DNA of 64,000 nt, from positions 91,532,783 through 91,596,782 of the forward strand of contig OZ020269.1 in the NCBI GenBank assembly GCA_963971225.1, read 5' to 3'. Of the stretch, positions 47,845-59,809 are shown piece after piece. A program made the position numbers and the translations under genes. Source of the DNA: Melieria omissa (lineage: Eukaryota; Arthropoda; Insecta; Diptera; Ulidiidae). Below the pieces are notes generated by a model, which was not told where the DNA came from, made no database searches, and saw only the letters and a program-made list of their open reading frames with translations. Within the stretch, counting starts at the first letter, position 1; each line of letters begins with the position of its first letter.

Positions 47845-50800
47845 ATGGACATGGCTCTATCCTCGCCCGAGTTGATGGTGGCGCAAGCATTGCGTGCGGC
47901 GACGGATCCCAATTACGAGGTGGTGCGCAAAGCTGAAGCGCAACTGACCGAATGGGAGCTACAGCCGGGCTTTTTTCATACGCTGGCGCGTTTCTGCGTG
48001 TCTGGCGAGGGTGTTGTCGGTGCGGGCGGCGAATCGCAAACGCCACAGCTAGACGTGAATGTGCGCTGGATGGCAGCCGTTTACCTCAAGAACGGCATCA
48101 ATAAGTATTGGCGACGGAATGCACGCTATGAGCTGCCCGCCGAGGAGAAGCAAATGATACGCGAGCTATTGTTGAAGCATTTAGCTGTGGAGCCGGTGCC
48201 GCAAGTGGCTTTGCAGGTGGCTGTGCTGGTAGCGCGTATTGCACGCATCGACTGTCCACGCGACTGGCCTGAGTTGGTGCCGCAACTTATGAAGCGGCTG
48301 CAACTGGCAGCGCAGAATGAGCCCGGCGGTGATGCGCCGGAGCAGCAGCGTGTGCTGCTGGTGCTGCACCACGTGATAAAAGCGCTGGCCTCGCGGCGCA
48401 TGATGGCCGAGAAACGCATATTCGAAGAGCTGACTGGTAGCATTTTTGGCTACATGCAGGAATTGTGGGACGCATTGACAACGCTATTCTTCCACCAGCT
48501 CAAGACATCGCCTGGCACTGCAATGGCCACCCTGGAGCGTGGGTTACTCGCCATGCGTATCCTACGCAAGTTGACGATTTTCGGCTTCGCTAAGCCGTAC
48601 AAGTCCGAGTGCTGTATGCGCTTTCTGGAGCAGCTGTTCGCGCGATTGAAGCAATGTTTGGAGTGCCGCTACGAGTTGCAGCACCTCGGCGCTGAGGAGC
48701 CGCTAGTGGCGCTCGTAGAGAAATTCATACTGAAGCAGATGAAGACGCTGACCGAGTTCCAGCACACACACGCCGGCTCTTTTGCACGGTTTGTGCCTGT
48801 GGCGCTGCAATTCAGCTTCGACCACGTCTTCCACGAAGGTGCGCGCCTCATCTTTACAGATAACGTAATTAACTTCCGCAATTTTGCCATCCACTGTATC
48901 AACCTAATGAAGGGCATCATGCTAAGCAGCGCCACAGCGCACGCTGCCTCGGCGGATGCTGCCGAGGAGCCGGAGCTGGCACCGCACATTGCGCTCGCCG
49001 ACTTCTTCAGCAATGAGCGGCTTTGCTACATCTGCGAGAAGATCATCACCCACTACTTCCTACTCACACAGATCGAGCTCGATCTGTGGTCGGAGGATCC
49101 GGAGGGCTTTGCGCAGGCTGACGGTGGCGAGAGTTGGAAATATGCTCTGCGCCCCTGCGTCGAGTCCTTCTTCCTGACCTGCTTTAGCCAATACCAGGCG
49201 CCCATGACCGCCGAGGTGGTGAAGTACATACGCAAGGCGCAGCAGATTCAGTTGTCGCCCGCTTCCGACCTCAAGGATATATTGCTCAAGGACGCCATCT
49301 ACAATGCGGCTGGCCTGGCCTCATTTCACTTCTTCAACGACATAGACTTTGACGCGTGGTTCAGCGGCCAATTGCTGGCCGAGCTTCGCATCGACACCGA
49401 CAACTTTCGCATACTACGACGGCGCATAATTGCTCTGGTGGCCGAATGGGCGGCAGTGAAGTTCTCACGCAACTTGCGTCCTCTGGCCTACGAGGCGTGT
49501 CTGCACCTGCTACGACCCACAGAGGACATGTCCATACGGTTGGCCGCATCACGCACGCTCTCCGCGCTAATTGGCGATTTTGAGTTCGCGCCAGAGCCGT
49601 TTTTGCCCTATTTGGAGCCGGCGTTTGGCGCACTGTTTGTATTGCTTGGCGAGGCAAAAGAATGCGACACCAAGATGAATGTGCTGACCATAATGTCGTG
49701 CATCGTGGAGAAGATGAGCGACCACATTGAGCCGCAAGCGGACAACTTGATCGCCTACCTGCCATTGCTATGGAAAGAGAGCGCGGACTACAACATGCTT
49801 CGCTGCGCAATTATCTGCACGTTGCAGCACCTGGTCAAGGCGATACGCGACATCCCAGAGACAATGAAACCATTCCTCCACAGCGTCATACAGCTGAGCA
49901 CCGACCCGCAGGTACAACAGCCACGGCGCGATTACTTTGCAATCTGAAGTCATATATTTTTATGCGTTTCACTCTGTTGTTGGTTTGCAGGATCCCTCAC
50001 ATATTTACCTAATCGAGGAAGGACTGGCGCTGTGGGCAGCTGTCGTCGAAAATTCAACGGCAATGTCGCCGCAACTGATGGCGCTTTGTCGCAACTTGCT
50101 GCCCATTATCGAGATGTCGTCCGAGAATCTACGCGTCGTACTCATCCTCATACAGGCGTACATACTGCTGGACGCGCACGCCTACCTTGAGTCTTACGGC
50201 CGGCAGTTTGTGGACTTTTGCACGCGCATGTTCGACGACATTCGGCCCGAGGGCATTGCGCTGATGCTGAAAGTTTTCGAAACCTGCCTGAAGACGGACG
50301 CCCACTACGGATTGGAATTGGTGCGGCCCGCGCTGCCCTACATCTTTCGGCAGGTGTGCTTGGGCAAGGAGTTCCCCATGCTCATGTCAATGTATCTGAC
50401 GATGGTGGCGCGCGTACTACTCATCAGTCAACCCGTTTTTACGACGGTGCTGCAGGAGCTGCAGCTCCCGAATGCTCTCGAGCGCATACTGAGCGTGTGG
50501 ATTGCCAACATGCCGTTGGTGACAGAGTTGGAGAAGCGAAAATTGTTTGCGCTGGCGTTTGCCTCGATTTTCACCAACGATCCATTGCTGCTGAAGCTTT
50601 TCCCCGGCATGATGCAGAACATCAAGGCGGCACTGGTGGACGTGATGCGCGAGGAGGACGACGAGCCGGACCCGAACGAAAGTGCTGACAGTGCTGCGAC
50701 TGTGGTGGTGGCGCCACCCGCGCCAGCCGGCGAAAAAGTGGTGCGCTGGTGCGACTCGCTGGTGTTTCTCGACGAGCACGACCTGGACACGAGCAGCTAC

Positions 50801-51055
50801 TGCATAATGGACGACTTTGACTACAAGACGTACCACTATGATCGCTGTCGACAGTTGGCGCTGAAGGACCCCGTGCACAAGATCGTATTGCCGGAGTATC
50901 TCGAGTGGCAGTTGAATGCGCTGCGCACGCAGATGGGCGAGGAAGCATACCAGCAGCTAATGCAGGCCGTTGACCCGCTGGCGCTGGAGCAGATAGCACA
51001 GTTCGTTAAGCTAAATTTGAATTTTGAGCCCAACGCGCAGGCCACGATGGCATGA
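47845..51055 (+). CDS. Ranbp11: Importin-11 (Ran-binding nuclear import receptor), 2 exons
   Basis: Exon 1 is 47845-49911 and exon 2 is 49991-51055, joined in phase 0 across a 79 bp intron (CAG|GTACAA ... TTGCAG|GATCCC), giving 1043 residues. It starts MDMALSSPELMVAQALRAAT and matches human IPO11 (975 residues) in order: DVNVRWMAAVYLKNGINKYW (importin-beta N-terminal domain), DCPRDWPELVPQLMKRLQ, LRKLTIFGF, HYFLLTQIELDLWSEDPEGF, ESWKYALRPC, ECDTKMNVLTIMSCIVEKM, SADYNMLRCAIICTLQHLV, then SHIYLIEEGLALW in exon 2 and a C-terminal ALKDPVHKIVLPEYLEWQL. HEAT repeats fill the protein. It carries cargo such as E2 enzymes and ribosomal protein L12 in vertebrates, with RanGTP release in the nucleus. An acidic then Ala/Pro/Val-rich insert (EEDDEPDPNE, then AATVVVAPPAPAGE) near residues 904-930 accounts for part of the extra length. 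Much more GC-rich than its surroundings. Confidence 0.96.
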
Positions 51056-52126
51056 TTTGCTAGTTTCCCAGCGCAGACAGAGGTGTCGGTAGCACAGAGC
51101 AAGGAACAGGGAGCTGGTAGTTTGGGAACGATAGCGCTTAGCCCAAAGCATAACGAAGCGAGTCACTAATTTTCTACTTTTATTGTAAAAATAAATAACA
51201 AGAACGAATATCGTGGGTGGCGTACACCGCCGCCTCCCACAAACACACATTCACCCTAACGCCCACATAAACTAACAACCAATTTCAAGTTTATGAATTT
51301 TTTTACATTTATTTTTAGTAATTTTATTTACAAACAAACGAAGGGAGAAGAAACAAAGAAAAACTACCAATAGCGAGAATGCGATATAATTTTACTGTTT
51401 GAGTTTTGTGTTGTTAAACGAAGCGAATAAATTATAAAACAAAAACCGCATTACAAATAAAAGAAAAAATGCAAAATGAATTTGAAGGTGTTTTCAAATA
51501 TTGGTTAAGTTGTTGGAAAGAGGAAAAACAGTAAAGCAATAATTGATTTATGTATTCTTTGTATGACATCTTGGCCATTAAGATAGAAGAAAAAAAATAT
51601 TGTAATTTAATGTAAACAACCGATTTGTTTCGAGACAATTGACATATCACTTGCTCGACTTTGTTAACTTTAAGATTTTTTTCATTTCTTGAAAAGTGTT
51701 TTTGTGAGTGAAATTATATATCACATGAAAAAATATACAAAATCATAACAAAGCCGATCACAAAGCAAGTTCTGCTCCTACGATCTGCAGAATCTTGCAC
51801 TGTGGTCGTAACCCACTTGCACTGTAGAATTGATTGCCCCAATAAAAGCACTGAAGTGGCGTAAAAATCAATAAAGGCACACGGACCATTTCGAAAAATG
51901 GAGCCACGACGAGCAACCCTTAACGGCGGCAAACCAAATGCACCCACCCACCCGCCACCGGCTGCCAAGGAAACGCGTCGACGAGTGTTTTGTTTACATT
52001 TCCTGCTGAACTGCCACAGTAAAAACGCACTCGAGTAAAAAACAGAAATTAAACAAGATTGAAATTAAGTTCAAGTCCAAGTTGACATAAAACTTGACAC
52101 AAATCAGTAAAACGAAACGCACTCAA
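51056..52126 (+). promoter_or_regulatory. Importin-11 3' region and Cep89 upstream region
   Basis: AATAAATAA at 51189-51197, about 135 bp after the importin-11 stop, is the likely poly(A) signal. AT-rich DNA follows. The last 150 bp before the Cep89 start are more complex and include ACGCGTCGACGAGTG near 51973, likely promoter or leader. No gene lies between. Confidence 0.55.
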
Positions 52127-53803
52127 ATGACCACAACGATCGGCGAAGAACGCCGCAAGCATGTAATGATCACCGATTTGGATGTGTCGGACGAGTTGCA
52201 GCAGCCGGAGACGCCGCCGCCGCCACGCAAGGCGCACAAGAAGCGACAGCCAACCAAGACGCTGCACACCATTACGGGCAACTTTAGTCGGCGCTCACGC
52301 AGCGCCGAATGCCGAGTGGAACAACAACAAGTCGAGGCCAAGGACACACACACACAATCCGAAGCAAAGCGTAACGTGCGCGTCAATAACTACTTCAATG
52401 ACCTGGTAGCTGTGGACTGTTGATGGCTTGGCAGATTTTTATTAATAAATTTTCATTAACAAATTTTCCTTTTTTTGCAGCTGCAGACAAAGGAAAACCA
52501 GATGAACCAGCTGCTGCAGCGTCTGGCGACACTACACAAATTCAATGAGCAATTTGCCACTGAGAATGAAAAGCTGCGCGCACACACACAAACGCTGGAC
52601 GCGCGCATACAGCAACTACAGTTCCAGCTGGACGCTTGTCCCAACTGCCGCCAACTTAAGCAGCAGCTGACGACAGTGAACGAGGAACAGCATCAGCTCA
52701 GCACCGATTTGGATATGATGAAGACTCTGGTCTACAGGCTGAATGTACAAATCGAGAGCTATCAGGATCGGCTGCGTTTGGCCAAGCAGGACGACAACGA
52801 CAATGGTAACAGCGATGGCGCAGGCGATGCAATGAAGCCGTCGAAAAAGTCTTCCGTCTTGGACTGGCGCGCCAATGCGCTGCACACGCACACTCTGGGT
52901 CCGCTGTTGCAGTCCTACGACGAGATGCTGTGCGACAAGCAGCAGCTGATACAGCAGTACCGGCACGAATTCGAGCATTTCACCGGCGAACTGAAGCGCG
53001 TCATCGAGGAGAACAATAGGCTGCTGAAGCAGAACGAAGGGCTGCGTCGCGAGGTGGGCTCGTGGCGCGAGGAGCGCACGCGTCTGCATGCACAAATCGA
53101 GGTGTGTCGCACCAGAGCAGAGGCACAGACACGCAAGTCCGATCTGGCCAAGGAGAAGCTGGTCGAGGTGATGCACTGCTACGAGCAGAAAATGCAAACG
53201 CTGGCGCTGGACATGGAGCATTTGCAGTCGGCCTATGCGCGCTGCAAGACGGAGCTCGCCACTATGAAGAGTTTTGCCGCACAGCCGCCCGATTCCATAT
53301 CGCATGCGCTACATGAGTGCAAAACATTGCTCGCGCAGCTCAAGGAGCAGCACAGCAAGGAGAAACAGGCCATGGAGCAGACCATTGCCGAGCTGAGCGA
53401 ACGACGCGCCAGCGGATTCACCAAAACCGAGCACGTGAATCAGCAGAATGCAGCTCTCAGCCGCGAGATCGAACAGCATCGCGCCACCATTGACGAACTG
53501 CAGCGCAAGGTAACGTTGCTGCAGCGCACCGCCGAGAAGGTGAAACGCTCGCGCGATCGCCTGAAAGCGCGACTGCGCATTGCACTGCAGTGGGCGCAAA
53601 AGCTGGAGGCGGGCCAGGCAAATCTGCAAGGCACCTGGGACGCGCTCAGGCGGCTCGAGTCCATTGTCAAGCACAAGGAATCACAGGTGCGCGGTCTGCA
53701 CTCGCGCCATCTGCTGGAAATCGAGCAAATGCAGAAGAAGCTGACACAGAAAGAAGAAACCATACGCACAATTCTCAAAGGGAAGCTGGGCCAGCGCGAA
53801 TAA
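52127..53803 (+). CDS. Cep89: Cep89-like coiled-coil protein, 2 exons
   Basis: Exon 1 is 52127-52405 and exon 2 is 52481-53803, joined in phase 0 across a 75 bp intron (CTG|GTAGCT ... TTTTGCAG|CTGCAG), giving 533 residues. ATG at 52127 is the first in frame after a stop-free leader. Residues 1-93 are basic and probably disordered (PPPPRKAHKKRQ, then SRRSRSAECR, ending VNNYFNDL). From about 94 to the end the protein is almost continuous heptad-type coiled coil, broken by DNGNSDGAGDAM near residue 203. It has a CPNCRQLKQQL motif near 145 and a strongly basic TAEKVKRSRDRLKARLRIAL near 445. Vertebrate CEP89 is a distal appendage protein of the mother centriole needed for ciliogenesis, and the fly protein has been linked to mitochondrial complex IV and neurons. 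The name rests on the neighbour importin-11, length and domain type; coiled-coil proteins are easily misnamed. Confidence 0.75.
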
Positions 53804-53921
53804 CGCTAGCTGGCAGCCAGCAGCGGCGCGCCACCAATAACTTGTTGCTCCTTCCATAAGTACCCAGTGAGAAAGTTGTGTCTGTTTAGGGTGAAATTTT
53901 TTCGTATACAAAATGTAGTTA

Positions 53922-53928
53922 ATAAATA
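53922..53928 (+). terminator. Likely Cep89 poly(A) signal
   Basis: AATAAAT about 120 bp after the Cep89 stop is the first canonical signal downstream. Confidence 0.6.
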
Positions 53929-54475
53929 CGCAAAGCTTCGACAGCACTTATTCGACAGCTTTTTATTTGCAACGGTGCCAAAAGCTCCTCTAAGCTAAAC
54001 TAGTCGCTCTTTGCTCAAAACATGCGCTCCGTAAAGTTTCAATTACTTTTTGCCGAAAGCTTAGCGTTCTTGGTGCTTTGACAAAGGAAGCGCTGCAAGC
54101 TTTTGTCGGCTCCTTGTGCCGTTGCTCTGAAGAACTTTGCCGACGCGCAAATCACAGCAGGCTAAAACCGCCAACAAGGAGCAATGACCACCTCCTGTGT
54201 ATCTCCATTAAGTCGGCTTAATAAGTTTCACTATGGCGCAGCGCTGCAGATGACTAAGGTGCGGGAAAATTAGTGCCGGCAGTAGAATAAGAAGAATAAA
54301 ACGTATTTGCTGCTCGCTCGTCGACGACTGAGAAAACAAATGTCGCATGTGCTACTAGGCTTAGTGCAACATACGATATTCGTTTTCTGAGGCGACGCGC
54401 AGGCGATTTTAGCTTTCTTGGACGAATGCACAAATGGGCCAGCCACAACTGAAGAGATTGAAGATCCTGTACAAA

Positions 54476-54944
54476 CATGGCACAATAAACAAGGTAGTGG
54501 CAGGAAGGAGCGAAAAAATTCACGTGTATTTTGTTAGTGTTTTTGTTCGGTTCATTGTCAAATCGGACGGACGGTTCTCTTGCCAACAGTATTGCCAGCA
54601 TCGAATAGACCACTTGGTCTATTCGAAAACGTAAAAATACACCAATTAACAGCAAAAGTACATAGCTTCTTTGTTTTAATCTGTTGTTTTACAATTAGGG
54701 GCAAAAGTGCTAAGTGCTAGTTCGCCGATTTTGCGTTAATTCATAAAAGTTAACGAAAATTGGAAAAATAATATCCTTTCGTCATTGCAAACATGCTTAA
54801 AATTTCACAGAAAAAGAGTTGAGTGGCCATGCTGTTCGCCGAATGTAAACAAAGCAGACAAAAATTTCTGACAACCTACCGAACTCTGACGAGAAAAAAA
54901 TAAAATTCGCTCCTTCCTGCCACTACCTTGTTTATTGTGCCATG
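54476..54944. mobile_element. 469 bp hAT-type MITE with perfect 39 bp inverted ends
   Basis: Both ends read CATGGCACAATAAACAAGGT and continue identically for 39 bp (54476-54514 and 54906-54944). TGTACAAA flanks both sides exactly (54468-54475 and 54945-54952). An 8 bp duplication with CA...TG ends fits hAT. No transposase. Inside lies a perfect palindrome, TCGAATAGACCA/TGGTCTATTCGA, at 54601-54626. The perfect ends and duplication suggest a recent insertion, about 670 bp downstream of the Cep89 stop. Confidence 0.92.
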
Positions 54945-55309
54945 TGTACAAATTGTTGCATAGTTCTGAAATCAACAGGCTTCTTTAAGGACTTTGTGGC
55001 AACACTTTAAAGCATTTGAACTTTAGAGAGCGAAGTGAGAGAGGGAAATTTTAAGGGCTTGCCATGTGTTTATATAAAATGTGTGTTCTTCAAAGAATTC
55101 AACGGACTGAGTATAGATAATAGAAGTGTTTTCGATTGGTTCAAAGAATTAAAAGTACTGTTTTCATATAAGAGAAATGATTAAGATTAAATTTAGATTA
55201 TGTTAGGTTAAGTTTGGTTATGTTAGATTAAGTAAGTAGCGGGACTATTGAACCCAAATGGCTTAAATGTAACCATTTTAATTCCACAAAATGTAAATTT
55301 AGCCGTTAA

Positions 55310-55839
55310 CACTTTCGACCCCAAAGTTGCCTGAGAGCAACTTCACCTATTTGTCTTCATATAGAAAAAGCTACGATTGATTTATGGGTTTAATTTAAGT
55401 AGGCACCAACAAATTAATATTTTTTTAAGTAAATTCGGAGAAAATTACAAAATTTTTACTGTTACCTCCAAAATAATTTCCAATCATTTGCAGCGAAATC
55501 AAGGAAATTTTGGGTTCTAATTGAAGTCTACGAATTGAGCGTGTTTGATCAAAACCCTGTTTCTTTAATAATGGGTAAATAAAACCAAAAAGTGATAATT
55601 TCGTATTTTTCCATAAATATTAAATAAGTTTTCTGTAACTAAAAAATATTGATAAAAAATGTATTTAACCCGTTTTGAGCTATTACATTGTTCAAGACTA
55701 AACTAGCTCTAGAACTCCAACAAAGAGGCGTGGCGACTTTAAGTGTCGTGTGCACACTTCTTAGGTAAGTGTTGATTTAATGGTTTAAATACCAAAAAGT
55801 AACATGGATACACACGGTTAATATTCGGTGTCGAAAGGG
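55310..55839 (+). mobile_element. 530 bp TTAA-flanked MITE, reference copy
   Basis: TTAA at 55306-55309 and 55840-55843; starts CACTTTCGACCCC and ends GGTGTCGAAAGGG, giving about 12 bp of inverted end with two mismatches. The interior includes GTTGCCTGAGAGCAACTTC near the left, a small hairpin, and GCTCTAGAACTCCAACAAAG near the right. Other copies of the same interior lie at 58977-59406 (reverse) and 60660-61087. Confidence 0.82.
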
Positions 55840-56519
55840 TTAAAGCACGTGAAAATTCAGTTTGAGTTTCAAACAATCAAAAGATGCTTCAAAGCAAAAA
55901 ATGCGTTCAAATTCACAGTTTTATTTGAAAGTCTCTAATTTTTAAAATTGAGGTAATAATATTTACTATTCTCTACCTTTTATGAATATTTTATTGAAAA
56001 TAGAGTAACAAATCGGCAGATATATACAGTCGAACTAAGTCGCTTGTAATGTTGAAGATCTGCTTCGCATTGTAAATTCGAAAAGCTGCTGTTGACATCT
56101 TCCAATTTGTATCAAATCGTATTCCTTTATAGTTCGCCAAATTAAATGAAAAGAAATTCAATTGAAATTGCAATCAATCAATATTTGATGATTTCATTTC
56201 AACAAGAAATTCATGCTGAACGTTGACCTTTAAATGCTTTCGAAAATTATTGTCATCCATTCGATTTCCAGAGAAAAATATTTCAGCATTGTCATCTCAT
56301 CTCATGTTGTGTTCAAAAGTAATACTTGAATTTGTAAACCTATGTGATGGGACTGAAAAGGAAATAATCAAATAATCAAAATGTTAATGTATGCAGTGAA
56401 TTATGTACAAAAATATTTGGAGTATGCGCTTTTCTCAAGAAGCAACAATAAGACGGCTGAAGAGGCTGTAATGATATAAGCAAAATAACTTTTGAACAAA
56501 AAATTCTTCAATAAAACAA

Positions 56520-56830
56520 AAATGGTAAAATTAATCCAATTAATATCGAAAGAACGCAAAACACATTCCAATGCTTCCTACAATTTTGAACGCACTTTTC
56601 ATATGCAATTTCGGGTTCAGCTCCTTCTGCGAATTCATTCCTATCGCCGTAATCGTCTCAAAATGTTTTCGTCGAAGTGGTACCTTGAGTTATGGGAATA
56701 GGAAAAACGCACAAGGAGCCGTATCGAGGTAATAAGGATCTTCAGAAAGGTATGAACGTTGAAGTTGAAATGTGTGAGCCGATGCGCTGTCATGATGAAG
56801 TAACCACGAGTTCTTTCTTCACATTTTTGG
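56520..56830 (-). pseudogene. Mariner-family transposase C-terminal remnant
   Basis: On the minus strand a frame reads LHHDSASAHTFQLQRSYLSE, then DPYYLDTAPCAFFLFP, LKVPLRRKHFETI and KELNPKLHMKSAF. These are decayed versions of the HHDNAPAH, SPDLAPCDFFLFP and downstream motifs. The second Asp motif is recognisable, the SPD of the third is lost. No N-terminus or inverted ends are visible. Confidence 0.7.
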
Positions 56831-56999
56831 CCAGATGACAGATGTATTAACTAGAAAAAAAACAGGATTTTGACAAAATCTCAAACGAGACTTGTTTGAA
56901 TGGGAAAATCCAAATATTGTTTGGTCAGAAGATATATTACGATCTTTTTTTTAAACCGTTGACTCAATAAAATCATTAACTGATGAAGTGGCCTAAAAA

Positions 57000-57545
57000 A
57001 TTAATTAAATCAACATCCAGAAAAATTATCTTGCTTCCATATAAATAGATAGGTTTCAGAGTTCAGACAAGCGTACTTTTCTTCAACATCCACCTATAAA
57101 AATGCCAAAATCAGTTTATAGAAAATAAATTAAATCAAGATTAAAAAATTATCTTGCTTCGATATACATAGATAGGTTTCAGATAATTCTGAACATCTTC
57201 TGGCAAAAGTTAAACCAGAGCTCTTTTTCTCAACATCCACTTATAAAAATTGAAGTTTTTCTTAGAGTTTCTTAGAGAATAACAAAATCAACACTCAGAA
57301 TTATTATGTTGCTTCTAGACACACAGGTCGATTTAGTTTCAGACAATCCCGAACAATCTTCTGGCAAAAGTCAAACCAGAGTCCTTTTCTTCAACATCCG
57401 CTTATAAAAAACATAAAAATCAGTTTATAGAAAATACATTTTAACAACCCTCAGAAACATTTTGTTGCTTCTAGACACACAGATCGATTAAGTTTCAGAC
57501 AATCCTGAACATCTTCTTGCATTAGTAAAATTCAGATCTTCTTCA
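57000..57545. repeat. Four imperfect 120-160 bp tandem units
   Basis: Units starting near 57005, 57125, 57283 and 57440 share an ATC(A/T)A...AGAAA word, TTGCTTC(T/C)A, AGATAGGTTTCAGA or CGATTTAGTTTCAGACAAT, CAT(C)TTCTGGCAAAAGT, TTCTTCAACATCC(A/G)C and TATAAAAA. Spacing varies by indels. Non-coding. Confidence 0.7.
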
Positions 57546-58300
57546 ATTACCAAAATTATCCAAACGTTATCTTATCCTTGTGTAGAAATCTTTGAAAAAA
57601 ACATTTCAAAAAATTCAATTTCCTACGCCACTCTTAAATCCTTTTCTAAAATGTAAATTCGAACGTGACTGCAATTCATTGCTTTTATGGATCCAAAGTC
57701 GCAGTACATGCAATATTTCGCGCACTTCTATTCCGCATTGAAAAATTGCCAATTCTGGCATTTGAGAATTTCTGGCTTGTATCAACTTTCACCGCAATTT
57801 ATTCAATTTGCAATTTTGCGGTACTCTTCGTGCGTCTTACAGCGCAGCAGCACAGTGGGACGAGTTAGCAGAAGCAGTAATCCTAGATTAATGAAATTCA
57901 GCACACATGTTTTCTTATGAAAGTATATGTTTGGGGAACAAATTTAGCAAAATAGGTTGAAGGACACGTCCACTCCCCATTTCAGAGTAATATTAAAATT
58001 TTAATATCTATGCCAAATAAAAATATATTTTCAATTTGTTGAATATAAATTAATCAGCTGGTCAGAAAAAGACTTAATCACAAAATAGGCTGGATATGCC
58101 TCGCCCATTGTAAGTATGTATACTCAATAAACGAATAAAACTCATATTATGCAAGTGTTCTAATTATTCAAAAGTGTTTTTAATTAAGTATTATAATCTA
58201 AATGAAAAAATTTTCAAACAAAAATAAATAATTATAAAAAATAAATAATAAAATTCACAAATTTGATTATTCTCGCTTCATTGATTTCATAGTTACTAAA
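57545..58300. other. AT-rich non-coding DNA
   Basis: Two overlapping plus-strand frames near 57665-57920 have no domain and no splice context. Nothing else is supported. Confidence 0.4.
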
Positions 58301-58309
58301 ATGGGTAAA

Positions 58310-58792
58310 AATTGGGTAAATAAAAAATTGATAACTTTTTCACTTCATTAGAATTGGAGCTTCCGCCTTTTTTTAATAACTTTCGAACCAATACAGTTAG
58401 AGTAATGAAATTTTGACACGTGATCAAGAAGATTTTGGGTTTTTACATACTTACTTTTCAAGAAAAATCTATAAAATTTTTCAAGGATATAAAGGATTAA
58501 AGTTTTCAAAGGACCTTTTCAATATCATTTTTTACAAATAGATAAAATGCCAATTTTATTTAAATTTGTTAGCCTTTCCTCTTTCATTTGATATACATAT
58601 CGCCATATTCTATATTTTTTTATTTTTTATCCCCTTCAATATTTTGAAGTCCTTTTAAAAGGATGTAGAAATAAAAAACTGATTACGCAATATTACTATG
58701 TTTTGTCTCTAGTTTCACGCCCATATGGATTTTTTCCGGTGTGAACATTTGTTTCAATTTTTGTCGGTGTAATTAGCCAAATCCGATGTGTT
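58310..58792 (+). mobile_element. CACCGTGCGACA-family element, diverged copy
   Basis: Aligns along its length with 62344-62829: CTTCATTAGAATTG, GCTTCCGCC, TAACTTTCGAACCAATA, GACACGTGATCAAG, CTTTCATTTGATATACATATC, TAGTTTCACGCCCATAT and TTTTTCCGGTGTGAA appear in the same order. Its right end reads TGTCGGTGTAA, a decayed form; the left end is lost. Confidence 0.78.
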
Positions 58793-58976
58793 CTTTTCGA
58801 GATATCAGCGAATATTATCTGTAGTCCTTGAAGGTATAGAAAACTTGCGATCTTTCTTTTAAACCAAAACTAAAACGTACTTAAATAACGCCTTCAAAAC
58901 TACTTCAAAGTGAGAAGTATGAAACTAACTTATTACGTGGGTTCTGTTTCTATTTCAAAACATCAACTTTACCCTG

Positions 58977-59406
58977 TGTCTCGATTTTACTTTTTGGTAT
59001 TTAAATCATGAAATACTAAGAATTGTGCAAATGACATTTGAAGACGCCACGCCTCCATGTTAGGGTTCTAGAGCTAATTTACTTTTGAACAATTTTAGCT
59101 TAAAACGGGTTAACAAATTTTGTATCAATATTTCTTAGTTACAAATAAATTATTTGATATTTATGGAAAAATACAAAATTATAACTTTTTGATTTTATTT
59201 AACCATTATGAAAGAAATAGGGTTTTGATCAAAAACTTTCCCTGATTTCCCTGCAAATTATTGGAAATTATTTTGTACCTTGCTTTGAATTCATTCAAAA
59301 CATTCAAAAATATTAATTTACTTAAATGAAACCCAGAAATCAATCGTAGTTTTTGCTATAAGAAGATAAATAGGTGAAGTTGCTCTCAGACAACTTTGGG
59401 GTCGGA
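58977..59406 (-). mobile_element. Reverse copy of the 55310-55839 MITE
   Basis: Contains, in reverse order, TTTACTTTTTGGTATTTAAA, CGCCACGCCTC, TAGAGCTAATTTACT, AAAACGGGTTAA and GTTGCTCTCAGACAACTTTGG. The terminal TTAA sites are not preserved. Confidence 0.75.
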
Positions 59407-59540
59407 GGTATTAGTAATTTTTTAAATTTTTTTTTCAAATTTCTCTATTCTTTAGAATTAACTATTATAAAACAAAACCCAATAGATACAATTCGAAAAC
59501 TAATTTTTTTTACTTTCGACCACACTTGTCCCATTGTGCA

Positions 59541-59804
59541 GCGCTCGACGGTGTCTTTTGACGACTATCGCAACGACAAGAGCGACGAAAGGAAGGGCTG
59601 GCGCACACGTAGCGCGGACTTCCGTGTCTTCTTCTGGCCGACAACCGAGAAATGTAGTCAACTGTGCGGTTGTGCTACGTGCTGCGGCAAAGTGCTGAAC
59701 GGTTGCCTGGCAACTGGATGGTCGGAGGACGTGAGCACTGCGAACACACCAGCGCCCACATGCTACAATCGGCAATTGCAAGAATGTTGAGGTTGAAGTC
59801 AGAG
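59541..59804 (+). other. Candidate exon of unknown gene
   Basis: A plausible acceptor (CCCATTGTGCAG, 59529-59540) and donor (CAGAG|GTAAGC, 59804/59805) bracket GC-richer sequence whose plus frame is open for about 80 codons to a stop at 59788, including TVSFDDYRNDKSDERKGWRT and a Cys-rich CSQLCGCATCCGKVLNGC. The opposite strand is also open over most of it, so the open frame may be chance. No family recognised. It could be a terminal coding exon, a leader exon or noncoding RNA. Confidence 0.25.
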
Positions 59805-59809
59805 GTAAG

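Noticed and set aside
48126..50999. Long minus-strand frames opposite importin-11
   Set aside because: Shadows of the GC-rich plus-strand coding sequence; their composition follows the complementary codons.
52616..53305. 229-codon minus-strand frame opposite Cep89
   Set aside because: Shadow of a coiled-coil coding exon whose codon bias leaves the reverse strand open.
54254..54655. 133-codon minus-strand frame
   Set aside because: It runs through the left end of the young MITE, so it is not one ancestral coding unit.
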